NCBI RefSeq assembly: GCF_900233005.1
Contig: NZ_LT960612.1
Location: 1,550,001 to 1,614,000, forward strand
DNA length: 64,000 bases
Direction: 5' to 3'
Source: Vibrio tapetis subsp. tapetis
GTDB lineage: Bacteria; Pseudomonadota; Gammaproteobacteria; Enterobacterales; Vibrionaceae
Shown: in pieces, positions 1 to 9,100 of the stretch
Numbering within the stretch: the stretch's first letter is position 1
How the letters are laid out: each line of letters starts with the position of its first letter
Made by a program: the position numbers and the translations under genes
The notes under the pieces: model-generated
The model's input: only the letters and a program-made list of their open reading frames with translations
What the model was told of the DNA's origin: nothing
Database searches by the model: none

Positions 1-1315
1 TTAAGCTAATAACGGTGACTGACAAATCTTGGGCAAACAAATACAAAAGCCCAAAGGTGACGACAAATAGGGTTGAAAGTTTACTGAATTGATAAGGCAA
101 AACAGAGAGCATCTGACTTAAGTAGGTGACGGCCAGCATACGCACGAACTGAGCACTAAATAATGCGAACAGGATCCCCCAAATACCGTAGGATGTTAGC
201 GCAAATGCGACAGTGAGACCGAATAAGGTCGCTGCGATATTGGTATACAGTAACCATTGTGTTTTTTTGTGGAAAAGAATGCCTATATTGGTTAATTCAG
301 TGATTTCTTTACACCAGGCAACGGCAAGAGTCGCGACCAATAATTTACTCGCATCATGGTACAAGTCAGGAAGAGCAATCAATATAAAGACTTGTCCGAT
401 GCCTGCCATGAATAATGTCAAACAAGAAATAAGAACTAAACCATATTGTGTTACCCGTAAAGTAGCGTTCGCACCTTTGTTGTTTAAGTAATCAAAACGC
501 TTGGGCATCCACCACATTCCAAAGGGCTGCACCAAAATACACATAGCGAGAGAGAATTTGGCTGCAATAGCGTATTGCCCGAGTTCTGCGAGCGAAGTGG
601 AAGCGGCGAGTATCCAGCGTTCTGCTCCGTTTAAACCAAAAGCGACCAAGCCGGAGAGCATCATAGGAATGCAATACGTCAAATAAGTTCGAAATGGAAT
701 GGTGTTTTTGGTCGATAGATCCAAGCGGCTATAGACTTGAATTGCTATCAGCTGGGCTAGGTGAGCGATAAAACTAGCGAATAGAATACCAGCAACACTT
801 GGCATGAATTGCAGAACCAGTAAAACCAAGGTCACTTGAAATACACTGGTACCAATACAAATCTTGAGGAAGGCTTTGACTTGGTCTTGCATGCGTAACC
901 AAGCTAAACCAAGGCCAATGGCACTTTCTAAAGACAGTGATAGCAGTAAGACATTGATTTCAATTTGAGAAGCAGGAATCCATTGCGTAACGGGCAAGGT
1001 GTTGGCTGCAAACAAGAGGCCGGCTGAAATGTTGCCTGAAATCATCAGCCCATTCCTAAACAATTCACTCGCAATGGCTTTTCGTTGCACTGAATTCGTT
1101 TGTTCACCTGCAAAGCGATAAAGCGCCTCATGCATGGCTAACCCCATCAGTAGGCCAAAAAACATGCCAATCGAAGCGAGCAGTTCGAGCTTCCCCAGTT
1201 GTTCAGGGAGTAAGTATCTCGCCATGATCGGTAGCATAATGAGGGATATTCCCTTAATGAAGAATAAGCCAAGTGCATAGCCAGTCATATTTTTTAACGC
1301 AGATGGGATTTTCAT
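1..1315 (-). CDS. sypK: Wzx-like polysaccharide flippase SypK (3' end cut by window edge)
   Basis: The coding frame runs leftward from the ATG at 1315-1313 to the window edge without a stop, giving 438 residues. The product is almost entirely hydrophobic helices separated by short basic loops, starting MKIPSALKNMTGYALGLFF, as in Wzx/MATE-like oligosaccharide translocases. These flip undecaprenyl-linked repeat units across the inner membrane. Family members are usually 420-480 residues, so only a short C-terminal piece should be missing. The start codon overlaps the sypJ stop by one base, so translation is coupled. Its place after three glycosyltransferases matches sypK in the Vibrio fischeri syp locus. 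The name is by synteny and general fold; substrate unknown. Confidence 0.85.
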   Translation of the reverse strand, partial: MKIPSALKNMTGYALGLFFIKGISLIMLPIMARYLLPEQLGKLELLASIGMFFGLLMGLAMHEALYRFAGEQTNSVQRKAIASELFRNGLMISGNISAGLLFAANTLPVTQWIPASQIEINVLLLSLSLESAIGLGLAWLRMQDQVKAFLKICIGTSVFQVTLVLLVLQFMPSVAGILFASFIAHLAQLIAIQVYSRLDLSTKNTIPFRTYLTYCIPMMLSGLVAFGLNGAERWILAASTSLAELGQYAIAAKFSLAMCILVQPFGMWWMPKRFDYLNNKGANATLRVTQYGLVLISCLTLFMAGIGQVFILIALPDLYHDASKLLVATLAVAWCKEITELTNIGILFHKKTQWLLYTNIAATLFGLTVAFALTSYGIWGILFALFSAQFVRMLAVTYLSQMLSVLPYQFSKLSTLFVVTFGLLYLFAQDLSVTVISL

Positions 1316-2535
1316 TAGTGAGCCCTCGTAGTTAAAGAAGAGCTAGAGTCTTGTGTACCTGACTTTGCCATTGTGCTGGCATTGAACGGCAGCGTTTCTA
1401 TTGCGTTATCGTTAACCGCCTGATAGATGGCTTGATAAACCAATTCGGCTTGGAAGTGCATCGCCATTTTTTTCGCCTGCTCTCCCAGCGCCGAGATTAA
1501 GCCTGTATTTGAGGTTACTTTAATAACCGCGGCTTTTAGGCTTTCTACATCGTTAGGCAGGTATTTGATGCAATGGACATCTTCGATTAGAACGTTATCC
1601 CAATAGGCGCCGTCTGCTGGAATGATGACACACATGCCAGCCGCCATGGCTTCTAGAGTGGCGAGTCCAAATGGTTCGCTGGTACTTGTCGATACATAGA
1701 TATTGCTCTCAGATCGTATTTGATCCAGGTTGTTTGGCTGTTGAAACCAAGTCACGCCTTGAATCGCAATAGGCGCATCACTCACCGTCAAAGTCGTATT
1801 TTGAGGTTTGATATAACAAATATTAGTACTGGTAAGGCTACGGTTAGGTAGGGTTTTTAAGCAATCGACCAAAAGATCCAGGCCTTTCCATTTAAGTAGC
1901 GATGCAGACCAAAACAAACGGGGTTCGTCGTATTGACATTGAGTTGGCCATTTTTGACGCGAGAGCCCATTATTAAACGTTTGGCAATGAGGCCGTTTGA
2001 GATAGGTCTTAGCCAGTGTCTCGTCGAGATCGTTGTTAATCTTATTGCGTAAATAGAGATTAAGTGCAGTAATGACCGAAGATTCGCTACTAGCCAGATA
2101 GAAGAGTTTGTCGGCGGTTGATAAACAATAGCCAATGGAACGAGAAGCGCCAACAGGGCCATGAATCAGTTGAATGATGGTATAGCTAAAGAGGAAGCAA
2201 CACAGGTAAAGTGCCATATCAACGCCGGGACCTGAAGCGCCTATGGCTTGGTTAACTTTTGCAATGCGAAGCAAAGTGAGCAATAAAAACAGGCTGAAAT
2301 AGCCTTGCTTTAACCAATAACTGATCCCCGATGATGCTTGGGCTAACCTAGTTGGGCAAGGCAAATAGATAATGGAAAGCTGGCCGTTATCGAGTTCAGA
2401 ATTTTCCCAGCATTTAGGGCTGGCCGTTATGACGGTAAACTTGATACGGTCCTGATCACAATGTGAGAGAGCGCAGCTGGTGGCAATTTTAGAACCACCA
2501 GAGAATGGGATTGGATCAAAAATTAAGTTCATCAT
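1315..2535 (-). CDS. sypJ: Glycosyltransferase family 4 protein SypJ
   Basis: This 406-residue protein has the GT-B layout of family 4 glycosyltransferases. The N-terminal half is a poorly conserved acceptor domain with a GGSK loop near residue 15. The C-terminal half carries the nucleotide-sugar site SEPFGLATLEAMAAG, the E-x7-E motif of the family. A hydrophobic stretch around residues 80-125 suggests membrane association. It should add one sugar to the lipid-linked repeat unit of the syp exopolysaccharide on the cytoplasmic face. It starts one base after the sypI stop and overlaps sypK by one base, so it sits tightly inside the operon. Sugar specificity cannot be read from sequence. Confidence 0.87.
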   Translation of the reverse strand: MMNLIFDPIPFSGGSKIATSCALSHCDQDRIKFTVITASPKCWENSELDNGQLSIIYLPCPTRLAQASSGISYWLKQGYFSLFLLLTLLRIAKVNQAIGASGPGVDMALYLCCFLFSYTIIQLIHGPVGASRSIGYCLSTADKLFYLASSESSVITALNLYLRNKINNDLDETLAKTYLKRPHCQTFNNGLSRQKWPTQCQYDEPRLFWSASLLKWKGLDLLVDCLKTLPNRSLTSTNICYIKPQNTTLTVSDAPIAIQGVTWFQQPNNLDQIRSESNIYVSTSTSEPFGLATLEAMAAGMCVIIPADGAYWDNVLIEDVHCIKYLPNDVESLKAAVIKVTSNTGLISALGEQAKKMAMHFQAELVYQAIYQAVNDNAIETLPFNASTMAKSGTQDSSSSLTTRAH

Positions 2536-2536
2536 A

Positions 2537-3787
2537 TTACCCTCGCATCATCAGCGTAGTTGGAAGGCGGCGCAGAGGACGCAATCCGCTAAACCAAGAA
2601 GGTTGAAAATCACCGTGACTGTTTATGCTTTCGTTAAGAGCTTGTTGATAGATGCGTTCGATCTTCTGGCAATTAATGGCTAAGGTAAATGTGCCGTGAA
2701 TGTGTTTTTGCGCATTACTCGCCAGAGTTTTGTTCGGGTGTTCGGGGCTTAACTGACCGTCTAAAAACCGGGTGATGGCATTGGTTAAATCCGCGTCATC
2801 GTTATTTGAATATAAAATCCCTGTTTTTCCATCGGTTATGATTTCAGGAATACCACCAGTATCAGGCGCAAGAATGGGGAGCCGAGCCATGCCCGCTTCT
2901 GCAACGACCAAGCCAAACGCTTCACTTCGAGCTGCACTAATAAAGGCGTCCACTCCGCCTGTTAACCAGTCTTGTACATTGTGCTGTTCGCCTACGAAAT
3001 GAATGCGACTTGCCAGACCGACGGTTTGTGCTTGTTTTATTAAGGTGTCTTTCTCGCACCCGTCACCAATGACGATCAGGTGTAAGTCGGGATTGGATTG
3101 CTTTAATTGAAATAAAGCGTTGATGATGCGATCAACACCTTTACGATAGATTAGAGAGCCTACTGTTACGAACACGGTGGCACTTTCTGATATACCTAAG
3201 TGTCGACGCGCGTTGAGTGCATTGCCTTGTATGGCATCGTTAACCTCTGATGCTGATGCCTGTGCCGTATCAATGCCATTATGGACGACACTGAGCTGCT
3301 CAACTGGGTAACCATCTTTAATCAGGTTATAGCTGATCGCTTTACTGACGGTGATTATACGTGGAGAAAGGTGAAGGCCAAGGGTTAAACGGTCACGAAG
3401 GGGATAGTCACTGTGCAGTTGCGTCACGACAGGGATACCGGCTAATCGACCCACTAAGCACATCCACTGACAAGGGGCTCCACTATTAATATGAATCAGA
3501 TCAATTTGATTCTCTTTTACCATTTTCAGCCCCCGGTGAACCAACTTCAACCAGCCAAAGGCATTGAACTTGTTACTAGACCATCCAAGTAACACGGGAA
3601 AAGAGTCAAGTATTGATGGTACGTCATTTCGCAAAGCGACGTGGTGTAGAGCGGGATTATTGGTCCATAAATAAGGACGATATTGATGAAGGTTGAGTTG
3701 ACCTAATAGATTGACAAGGCAGTGCTCACTGCCGCGTAACCAGTTGTCTCCATAATGTACGTATAAGATGTTCTGTCTGTTGTTCAT
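2537..3787 (-). CDS. sypI: Glycosyltransferase family 4 protein SypI
   Basis: This 416-residue GT4 enzyme opens with an RGSE loop (NWLRGSEHCLVNLL, residues 15-28), the donor-binding N-terminal loop of GT-B enzymes. It carries SEAFGLVVAEAGMARLPI with the E-x7-E signature in the C-terminal domain. The sequence VGSLIYRKGVDRIINAL is the usual start of the nucleotide-sugar domain. It is the first gene after a 172-base gap that holds a clear sigma-54 promoter and a TTCTCA-type activator site, so it heads its own transcript sypI-J-K. In V. fischeri sypI is likewise one of the SypG-activated promoters. Its likely role is assembly of the exopolysaccharide repeat unit; the sugar is unknown. Confidence 0.88.
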   Translation of the reverse strand: MNNRQNILYVHYGDNWLRGSEHCLVNLLGQLNLHQYRPYLWTNNPALHHVALRNDVPSILDSFPVLLGWSSNKFNAFGWLKLVHRGLKMVKENQIDLIHINSGAPCQWMCLVGRLAGIPVVTQLHSDYPLRDRLTLGLHLSPRIITVSKAISYNLIKDGYPVEQLSVVHNGIDTAQASASEVNDAIQGNALNARRHLGISESATVFVTVGSLIYRKGVDRIINALFQLKQSNPDLHLIVIGDGCEKDTLIKQAQTVGLASRIHFVGEQHNVQDWLTGGVDAFISAARSEAFGLVVAEAGMARLPILAPDTGGIPEIITDGKTGILYSNNDDADLTNAITRFLDGQLSPEHPNKTLASNAQKHIHGTFTLAINCQKIERIYQQALNESINSHGDFQPSWFSGLRPLRRLPTTLMMRG

Positions 3788-3819
3788 CTTTATCTCTTCC
3801 TAATCGTCCTGAATGGTAG

Positions 3820-3850
3820 AGATATTGCAAACTCAGTGCCAAGAAATGAC
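3820..3850 (-). promoter_or_regulatory. Sigma-54 promoter of sypI-J-K
   Basis: On the minus strand the sequence reads TTGGCACTGAGTTTGCAAT, with GG (3841-3840) and GC (3829-3828) separated by exactly ten bases. This is the -24/-12 pattern of RpoN promoters (consensus TGGCAC-N5-TTGCW), and every key base matches. It lies about 40 bases upstream of the sypI start. A sigma-54 activator, SypG, is encoded just upstream in the same locus. Confidence 0.88.
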
Positions 3851-3909
3851 TATTACTATGATTTTGTATTTAAAGGAGTTTTAGGTTTTTCAAAGGTGGG
3901 GCTGTCGTG

Positions 3910-3927
3910 TTTCTCAATCTGAGAATC
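3910..3927. promoter_or_regulatory. Candidate SypG enhancer site upstream of sypI
   Basis: TTTCTCAATCTGAGAATC is a near-perfect inverted repeat (TTCTCA...TGAGAA) about 80 bases upstream of the sypI sigma-54 promoter, a typical enhancer distance. The same TTCTCA-N3-TG core occurs twice upstream of sypA. Binding by SypG is an inference from this shared motif and from the known SypG dependence of both promoters in V. fischeri. Confidence 0.65.
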
Positions 3928-3959
3928 AGATTAAGGAAGAAATAAAGGGAGCTAGGCGG

Positions 3960-5030
3960 CTAACTTTCAAGGTGATAATGATGCAAAATTTGCGGGATAA
4001 CCGCTTGGCTAGAGTAACTATGAGTCACGGTATTACAGGCATTAATGGCCACTTCATGTTGTTGGCTAGGTGACATTTGTAGCCATTCCATAAGGCAAGC
4101 TGAAAGCTCTTCAGGAGAGTTAGCTATCCAGCCATTCGTTCCATGGGTGATGAGTGTACTTAATGCGCCCACATTCATCGCGACGACAGGAATGCCTCTT
4201 GCCATTGCCTCAAGAGCAGCCATAGGTAGGCCTTCAAATCGAGAGCTGATGACCAATATGCCTACCGACTCCCAAACCTTACTCATGTTGTTTTGATGAC
4301 CATGATAGACAATATTGGGTTCACCTCGATCAAGGAGTTCAGTTTCCATAGGGCCAGAACCATAGATATGAAACTCTAAGTACGGAAACTGACCCGCTAG
4401 GTTTACAAATCGGTCAGGCCCTTTTTCTCGGCTAAGACGACCAACAAAAGCGATTTGTTCTCCTTCACTGAGATGCAGTTTGTCTGTCGAGATAAAGTTG
4501 TTCAGTACAATTGAGGTTGATTGGACTTTATCTTGTACCAATTGGCTGACCGCAAAATTGGCTTGAGAGATAAATGCACTGTAGCGATCAATGGCATCAT
4601 AAAGTCGGACTTTACCCGTCGGACTCTCACCGGCATGGAAGGTCGTAAACTGATTTATAGTGCGGCCACTGGGTGCGAGCTTAACAAGCTTGCTAAGAAT
4701 GCTTGCCTTATAGCCATGCGCGTGGAGCAATTTGGGGCGGTGGATTCTAACGGCTCTAGACAGTGCTCGAAGTGGGTTAAGACGTTTCGGTGAGCCACTT
4801 ATTTGATAGAGGTAAGAATACTGAATATTGGCCATTTGCAGGCGATCGACAAGCGGAGATGCGTGGTCGTATTGTGTCACAAATACAACGCGAACCGAGT
4901 GACCAAATTGGCTCAGCCCGTAAGATAACTCAAGAACGTGTGTTTCAATGCCACCGAAGGTTAGGCTGTCAATTAACAGCCATATTTCGTTTTCCTTAGG
5001 AAGGTGACGATCACGCTTGCTTAATGTCAT
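3960..5030 (-). CDS. sypH: Glycosyltransferase family 4 protein SypH
   Basis: This 356-residue GT4 enzyme has an N-terminal donor loop FGGIETHVLELSYGL (residues 25-39). Its nucleotide-sugar domain starts at IAFVGRLSREKGPDRF, and it carries the E-x7-E motif in SRFEGLPMAALEAMARGIP. The start overlaps the end of sypG by 20 bases, so it is translationally coupled to the regulator gene and separated from sypI by a promoter-bearing gap. It probably adds a sugar to the syp repeat unit at the inner membrane. Order and neighbours match sypH of V. fischeri; the sugar is not predictable. Confidence 0.87.
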   Translation of the reverse strand: MTLSKRDRHLPKENEIWLLIDSLTFGGIETHVLELSYGLSQFGHSVRVVFVTQYDHASPLVDRLQMANIQYSYLYQISGSPKRLNPLRALSRAVRIHRPKLLHAHGYKASILSKLVKLAPSGRTINQFTTFHAGESPTGKVRLYDAIDRYSAFISQANFAVSQLVQDKVQSTSIVLNNFISTDKLHLSEGEQIAFVGRLSREKGPDRFVNLAGQFPYLEFHIYGSGPMETELLDRGEPNIVYHGHQNNMSKVWESVGILVISSRFEGLPMAALEAMARGIPVVAMNVGALSTLITHGTNGWIANSPEELSACLMEWLQMSPSQQHEVAINACNTVTHSYSSQAVIPQILHHYHLES

Positions 5031-6534
5031 CTTCTGCTTCCCACGCTTGCTTCTTACGGTATACCGTAGATGGGCTTAAATCGAGTAAAACGGCGGCGTT
5101 GAGCACATTACCATCACACAAGTTAATCGCGTTTTGAATGGTTTCTCTTTCGACCTGCCACATGGGTTTAATGTCGGTATTCGTGATTGCATCTTGATTG
5201 CGTGATGCGAAGTCTTCGTTAGCGACGTTATGTTCGGTTGCGCCTTCATCTACGTCGTTAATAGGTGCGGTGAAGCTATTTGATGAGAGGCGGTCTTGGA
5301 CGTGGGTCGTCTGTGTTGACGGATCATGTGAACGTTCTGTTGCTGGTCTTTTTCGGGCTGGACCGTTCACTGGAGCCGGGATATGGGCAACAGACACAAG
5401 CGGCTCGTCATTGAGTACAACGATATTACGAATGATGTTTTGCAACTGACGTACGTTACCCGGCCAAGGATATCGCGACAATAAACTCTCGGCATCAGGT
5501 TGGAAGCCGGTGAACTTTTTCTTGTCTTGTTTTGAGTACACCTTAAGGAAGTGTTTCGCTAAGTTTGCAATGTCTTTTCCGCGTTCACGTAAAGGTGGCA
5601 TGTCGATAGGGATGACGTGTACACGATAATACAAATCTTCGCGGAATCGGCCTTCTTCAACTTCCAATAAAGGATCTCGGTTGGTTGCACAGATGATCCG
5701 AACGTCTACTTTTACCTCGCGGCTCCCTCCGAGTGGAGTAAACGTACCCGTTTGAAGAAAACGCAGTAATTTCTTCTGCATTTCTAATTCCATTTCACAC
5801 AGCTCATCTAAGAACAACGTTCCGCCGTTGGCTTGCATGGCGGCACCCTTTCGGTCCGTGGTTGCGCCGGTAAAAGCACCTTTGACATGGCCGAATATTT
5901 CGCTTTCCATTAAATCACGGGGAATGGCGCCACAGTTAATGGCAACGAATGGTTTGTCTTTTCGTTGGCTTTCTTTGTGAATGGCTTCCGCGCAGACTTC
6001 TTTACCTGTGCCACTTTCTCCGCAAATGAACACGCTCGCCGTTGTGGGTGCGACCGCGTCAATGGTTTGATATACCGTTTGCATTGGAAGACTTGAACCT
6101 ATGAAACCGTGGAAGCGGGTACGGTCTAACTTACTTTCAAGGCTTTCAACAAGGTGCTCTAGTTTGGCTCTCTTCAGATGTAAGCTTACAGAGGTTTTAA
6201 GACGGTCTGCTTTGATTGGCTTTTCGAGAAAATCTTCGGCACCTTTTTGAATCAGACCGACGGCAATATCAACGGAGCCATGAGCCGTTGCGATCACTAC
6301 AGAGCTTGGTAGTTGGTTTTCATTTATCCAGTCAAGAATGTCCTCACCGGACATGTCAGGCAACTTGAGATCTAAAATGACTAGCTGCGGTACGTTACGT
6401 TCGATGAAGTCTTTGGCTTCACGCCCCGTCTCTACGTGAAAAAGATCATAGGGTTCGTCTTTTACGTACTGCTTATATAAAATAGCAAGTGAGGTGGAGT
6501 CCTCAACGAGCAACACTTTTGGTCGCATAATCAC
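5011..6534 (-). CDS. sypG: Sigma-54-dependent response regulator SypG
   Basis: NtrC-type activator of 507 residues. Domains in order: receiver (about 5-125) with acidic pocket ED (11-12), phosphoacceptor D55 in LVILDLKLPD and a Lys in EKPIK; AAA+ core with Walker A GESGTGKE (172-179), the sigma-54 contact loop GAFTGA (219-224) and Walker B GGTLFLDE (237-244); and a C-terminal Fis-type helix-turn-helix (about 465-500). The second Met (residue 3) is the likelier start, since it makes the acceptor D53, as numbered in V. fischeri SypG. It should activate the sigma-54 promoters found upstream of sypA and sypI. The upstream neighbour sypF encodes its probable kinase. Confidence 0.93.
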   Translation of the reverse strand: MIMRPKVLLVEDSTSLAILYKQYVKDEPYDLFHVETGREAKDFIERNVPQLVILDLKLPDMSGEDILDWINENQLPSSVVIATAHGSVDIAVGLIQKGAEDFLEKPIKADRLKTSVSLHLKRAKLEHLVESLESKLDRTRFHGFIGSSLPMQTVYQTIDAVAPTTASVFICGESGTGKEVCAEAIHKESQRKDKPFVAINCGAIPRDLMESEIFGHVKGAFTGATTDRKGAAMQANGGTLFLDELCEMELEMQKKLLRFLQTGTFTPLGGSREVKVDVRIICATNRDPLLEVEEGRFREDLYYRVHVIPIDMPPLRERGKDIANLAKHFLKVYSKQDKKKFTGFQPDAESLLSRYPWPGNVRQLQNIIRNIVVLNDEPLVSVAHIPAPVNGPARKRPATERSHDPSTQTTHVQDRLSSNSFTAPINDVDEGATEHNVANEDFASRNQDAITNTDIKPMWQVERETIQNAINLCDGNVLNAAVLLDLSPSTVYRKKQAWEAEDDIKQA

Positions 6535-6665
6535 ATCCTGTATATTTTCCTAACTGACGTTTATTACTATGAAACTTATTGATAAACATTTCGAGCTAAA
6601 TGATAGAAATGGCGTCTATTTTTATGAAAAGTGTTAGCGCGTACCATTCTCAATCACAAACTTGT

Positions 6666-9029
6666 TTACAATTTGTTCGCCGTTTTCTGTTGACTGTATT
6701 CCACAAGCGAAGCGAGAGAGAGCTGAGCTAATTCAGGTAGCCCTTGGCCTAACGCTAATGCTGTCGTGATATCGCCTTCTCGACACTCTTTCTCTATGGC
6801 TCTTGCTAAATCTGATAGTTTTCGGTTACCAAGTGCTAATGACGCACTGCCTAACGTATGGGCTTCAAATTCAAGCGATTCTGAATCTGAAGACTCGAGT
6901 GCTTGAATTACTTCACCAACCCTTAAGTGAGTCTCTTCAAGGTAGTGCTCTACAAGTATAGGCAATACCTCTAAGCTAGTGTCTTCGATCATCTGCTCCA
7001 AAATGGCCTCATCGACGATTGCACTGTCATCTTTGTTGACGGGTTGACTGTTATTTTCTTCATGGTCACTGGGCTGGCTGTTGCTTGGGTCTTTGAGCAT
7101 CGGATCTTCTATCTCTTCGTTTATTAATTCTGAAGTTGACGAGTTTGGAGCGACACCCTTGATGGGAGGATCAAGCTCGTTGTTATTATTTGGAGACAAG
7201 TATTTATAAAGTACGTCGATGAGTTGGTTTTTTCTGACAGGTTTTGATAAATAGTCGGTCATACCTATGCTTAAAAAGTTTTCTTTATCTCCAGATAAAG
7301 CATGAGCGGTAAGTGCGATGATGGGCAACTGAGCTTTAACTTCGTCGGTCATTAATCGAATTTGTTGGCAGGCTTCAATTCCATCCATTTCAGGCATGGA
7401 TATATCCATAAATACAATGTCATAGTCGTGCAGTTGTATTAATTCTAAGGCTTGTTGGCCATTTTCTGCGAGATCTATGTCGATGCCTGCGTGAGAAAAT
7501 AAGTTTTTAATTACTAGTTGGTTGGCCTTGTTATCCTCGGCGACTAAAACAGAAGCGCTGAGCATTTCTTTAGGCAGAGCATTATTGACTTTATTACCCG
7601 TGATAGACATTACGGGTTGTTTTGATGTTTCTAGGCTTACGTGAAATTCAAAACGACTACCAATATCAACAGTACTGGTTACTGAAATTTCACCTTCCAT
7701 CAAAAATGCTAACCGCTTGCAGATGGCTAGCCCTAATCCAGATCCTTCTTGTGATCGCGAGTAGGTTTGATCGACCATAGTAAACTCATCGAAAAGGTAA
7801 CCTTGTGCATCTTGCGCGATGCCAACCCCTGTATCAATTACAGCGCATGAAACCGTAAAGCGTTCGTCGGCAATTTTCTGTGCGCCTATTTCAACACTAA
7901 CACTACCATGCTGGGTAAATTTGAAGGCGTTGGCGAGTAAATTAAACAGAATTTGGCGGTAGCGATTTGCATCGCCATAGACGTACTCAGGAACCTCTGG
8001 GTTAATCGTATAATTCAAAATGAGTGCTTTGTCTTTGGCTAAGGGCTCAAAACTGCTTACTACATTGGATACACAAGCGTGAAAGTCGAAGGCCTCACGT
8101 TCCAATATCAGTGTGTTGGCCTCCATACGTGAAAAGTCTAAGATATCGTTAATAATCGACAGCAAAAACTCACCGGAGTCGGTTGCTGTTTTCAGCAGTT
8201 TTTGTTGCTCTATGGAGAGTTCCGTTTCTTCCAACAATGAGAGTAACCCGAGCACGCCATTCATTGGTGTTCTTATTTCATGAGACATCGACGCTAAGAA
8301 TCGACTTTTCGACTCGTTGGCATTTTCTGCTTCTATTCTGGCACGCTTCAATTCTTGGTAGCTGTGTTCAAGGTTACGAGACATGTCGTCGAAGGCATCC
8401 GCCACATCACCTAACTGGCCGGTTTGGTCTAGTTGCAATTCGTATCCGGGGCCCTTTTTACTTAAGGTATGGGCCACTTTGGTCAAACGGAGCAGGTTTT
8501 TTGCGAGGTACGAGCCTAAAACAAATGAAAAGAAGGCAACCAGTAGAACTTCAAGCGAGGCGATGGCGATGATCGATTTTTGTGCCTGTGCCAACATCTG
8601 GTTAAGAGCCGATGTTCCAAACCCCATGTCTACATGACCGTAAACAATGTCGTTCTCTGTAATAGGGACTCGGGTATCGAATACACTGTCGTCGATAGAA
8701 GACAAATCTTGGTCAATGTTGGATGTTTGGCTGAGTAAGTAGCTGTCTCCGCCAACAGCCAGAACTTTTCCCTGATAGGTAATTCGCACATAAAGCACGT
8801 CTTCTTGCGTCATGATGTCATTGACTAGGTCTTCTATTGTCGCAAAATCCATGGACAAAACTGCATTGGTGCTTGCATGAACAAACATCGATGCTGTGAC
8901 GTTGGCGCGTTGAATCAGTTGTTTTTCATTGGATGTGGAGAGGAAAGAAATAGAGCTGAATACCAAGATCATTAAAAGTGAGATCTGTATGATGGCGATG
9001 CCCAAAATAGTTTTGGTTACGAATGTCAT
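6666..9029 (-). CDS. sypF: Hybrid sensor histidine kinase SypF
   Basis: This is a 787-residue membrane kinase. Residues 8-30 and about 152-175 are membrane helices flanking a periplasmic sensor region. A HAMP-like linker follows, then HisKA with H250 in MSHEIRTPMNG and an ATPase domain (N-box LLANAFKF, DTGVGI, GSGLGLAI). After these come a receiver with D542 in VFMDISMPEMDG and an Hpt domain with H724 in EAHTLGSASLALG. H250 has the same number as the active histidine reported for V. fischeri SypF. A full His-Asp-His relay to SypG is therefore present. The linker between receiver and Hpt (about 612-672) is acidic and low in complexity. It follows sypD after 71 bases; there is no sypE between them. 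Confidence 0.92.
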   Translation of the reverse strand: MTFVTKTILGIAIIQISLLMILVFSSISFLSTSNEKQLIQRANVTASMFVHASTNAVLSMDFATIEDLVNDIMTQEDVLYVRITYQGKVLAVGGDSYLLSQTSNIDQDLSSIDDSVFDTRVPITENDIVYGHVDMGFGTSALNQMLAQAQKSIIAIASLEVLLVAFFSFVLGSYLAKNLLRLTKVAHTLSKKGPGYELQLDQTGQLGDVADAFDDMSRNLEHSYQELKRARIEAENANESKSRFLASMSHEIRTPMNGVLGLLSLLEETELSIEQQKLLKTATDSGEFLLSIINDILDFSRMEANTLILEREAFDFHACVSNVVSSFEPLAKDKALILNYTINPEVPEYVYGDANRYRQILFNLLANAFKFTQHGSVSVEIGAQKIADERFTVSCAVIDTGVGIAQDAQGYLFDEFTMVDQTYSRSQEGSGLGLAICKRLAFLMEGEISVTSTVDIGSRFEFHVSLETSKQPVMSITGNKVNNALPKEMLSASVLVAEDNKANQLVIKNLFSHAGIDIDLAENGQQALELIQLHDYDIVFMDISMPEMDGIEACQQIRLMTDEVKAQLPIIALTAHALSGDKENFLSIGMTDYLSKPVRKNQLIDVLYKYLSPNNNNELDPPIKGVAPNSSTSELINEEIEDPMLKDPSNSQPSDHEENNSQPVNKDDSAIVDEAILEQMIEDTSLEVLPILVEHYLEETHLRVGEVIQALESSDSESLEFEAHTLGSASLALGNRKLSDLARAIEKECREGDITTALALGQGLPELAQLSLASLVEYSQQKTANKL

Positions 9030-9100
9030 AGTCTTCCTTGATGAGTCTTTTAATTCAAATGGTTGCCCCTAAACAAGCATAGCTCAGTTTCATGCGTTCA

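Noticed and set aside
54..690. Small plus-strand frames at the left edge
   Set aside because: They are shadows of the sypK flippase, which runs leftward through the whole region in an unbroken frame.
6647..6660. TTCTCAATCACAAA between sypF and sypG as a further SypG site
   Set aside because: It has the TTCTCA half but lacks the TG of the other three sites, and no sigma-54 promoter lies downstream.
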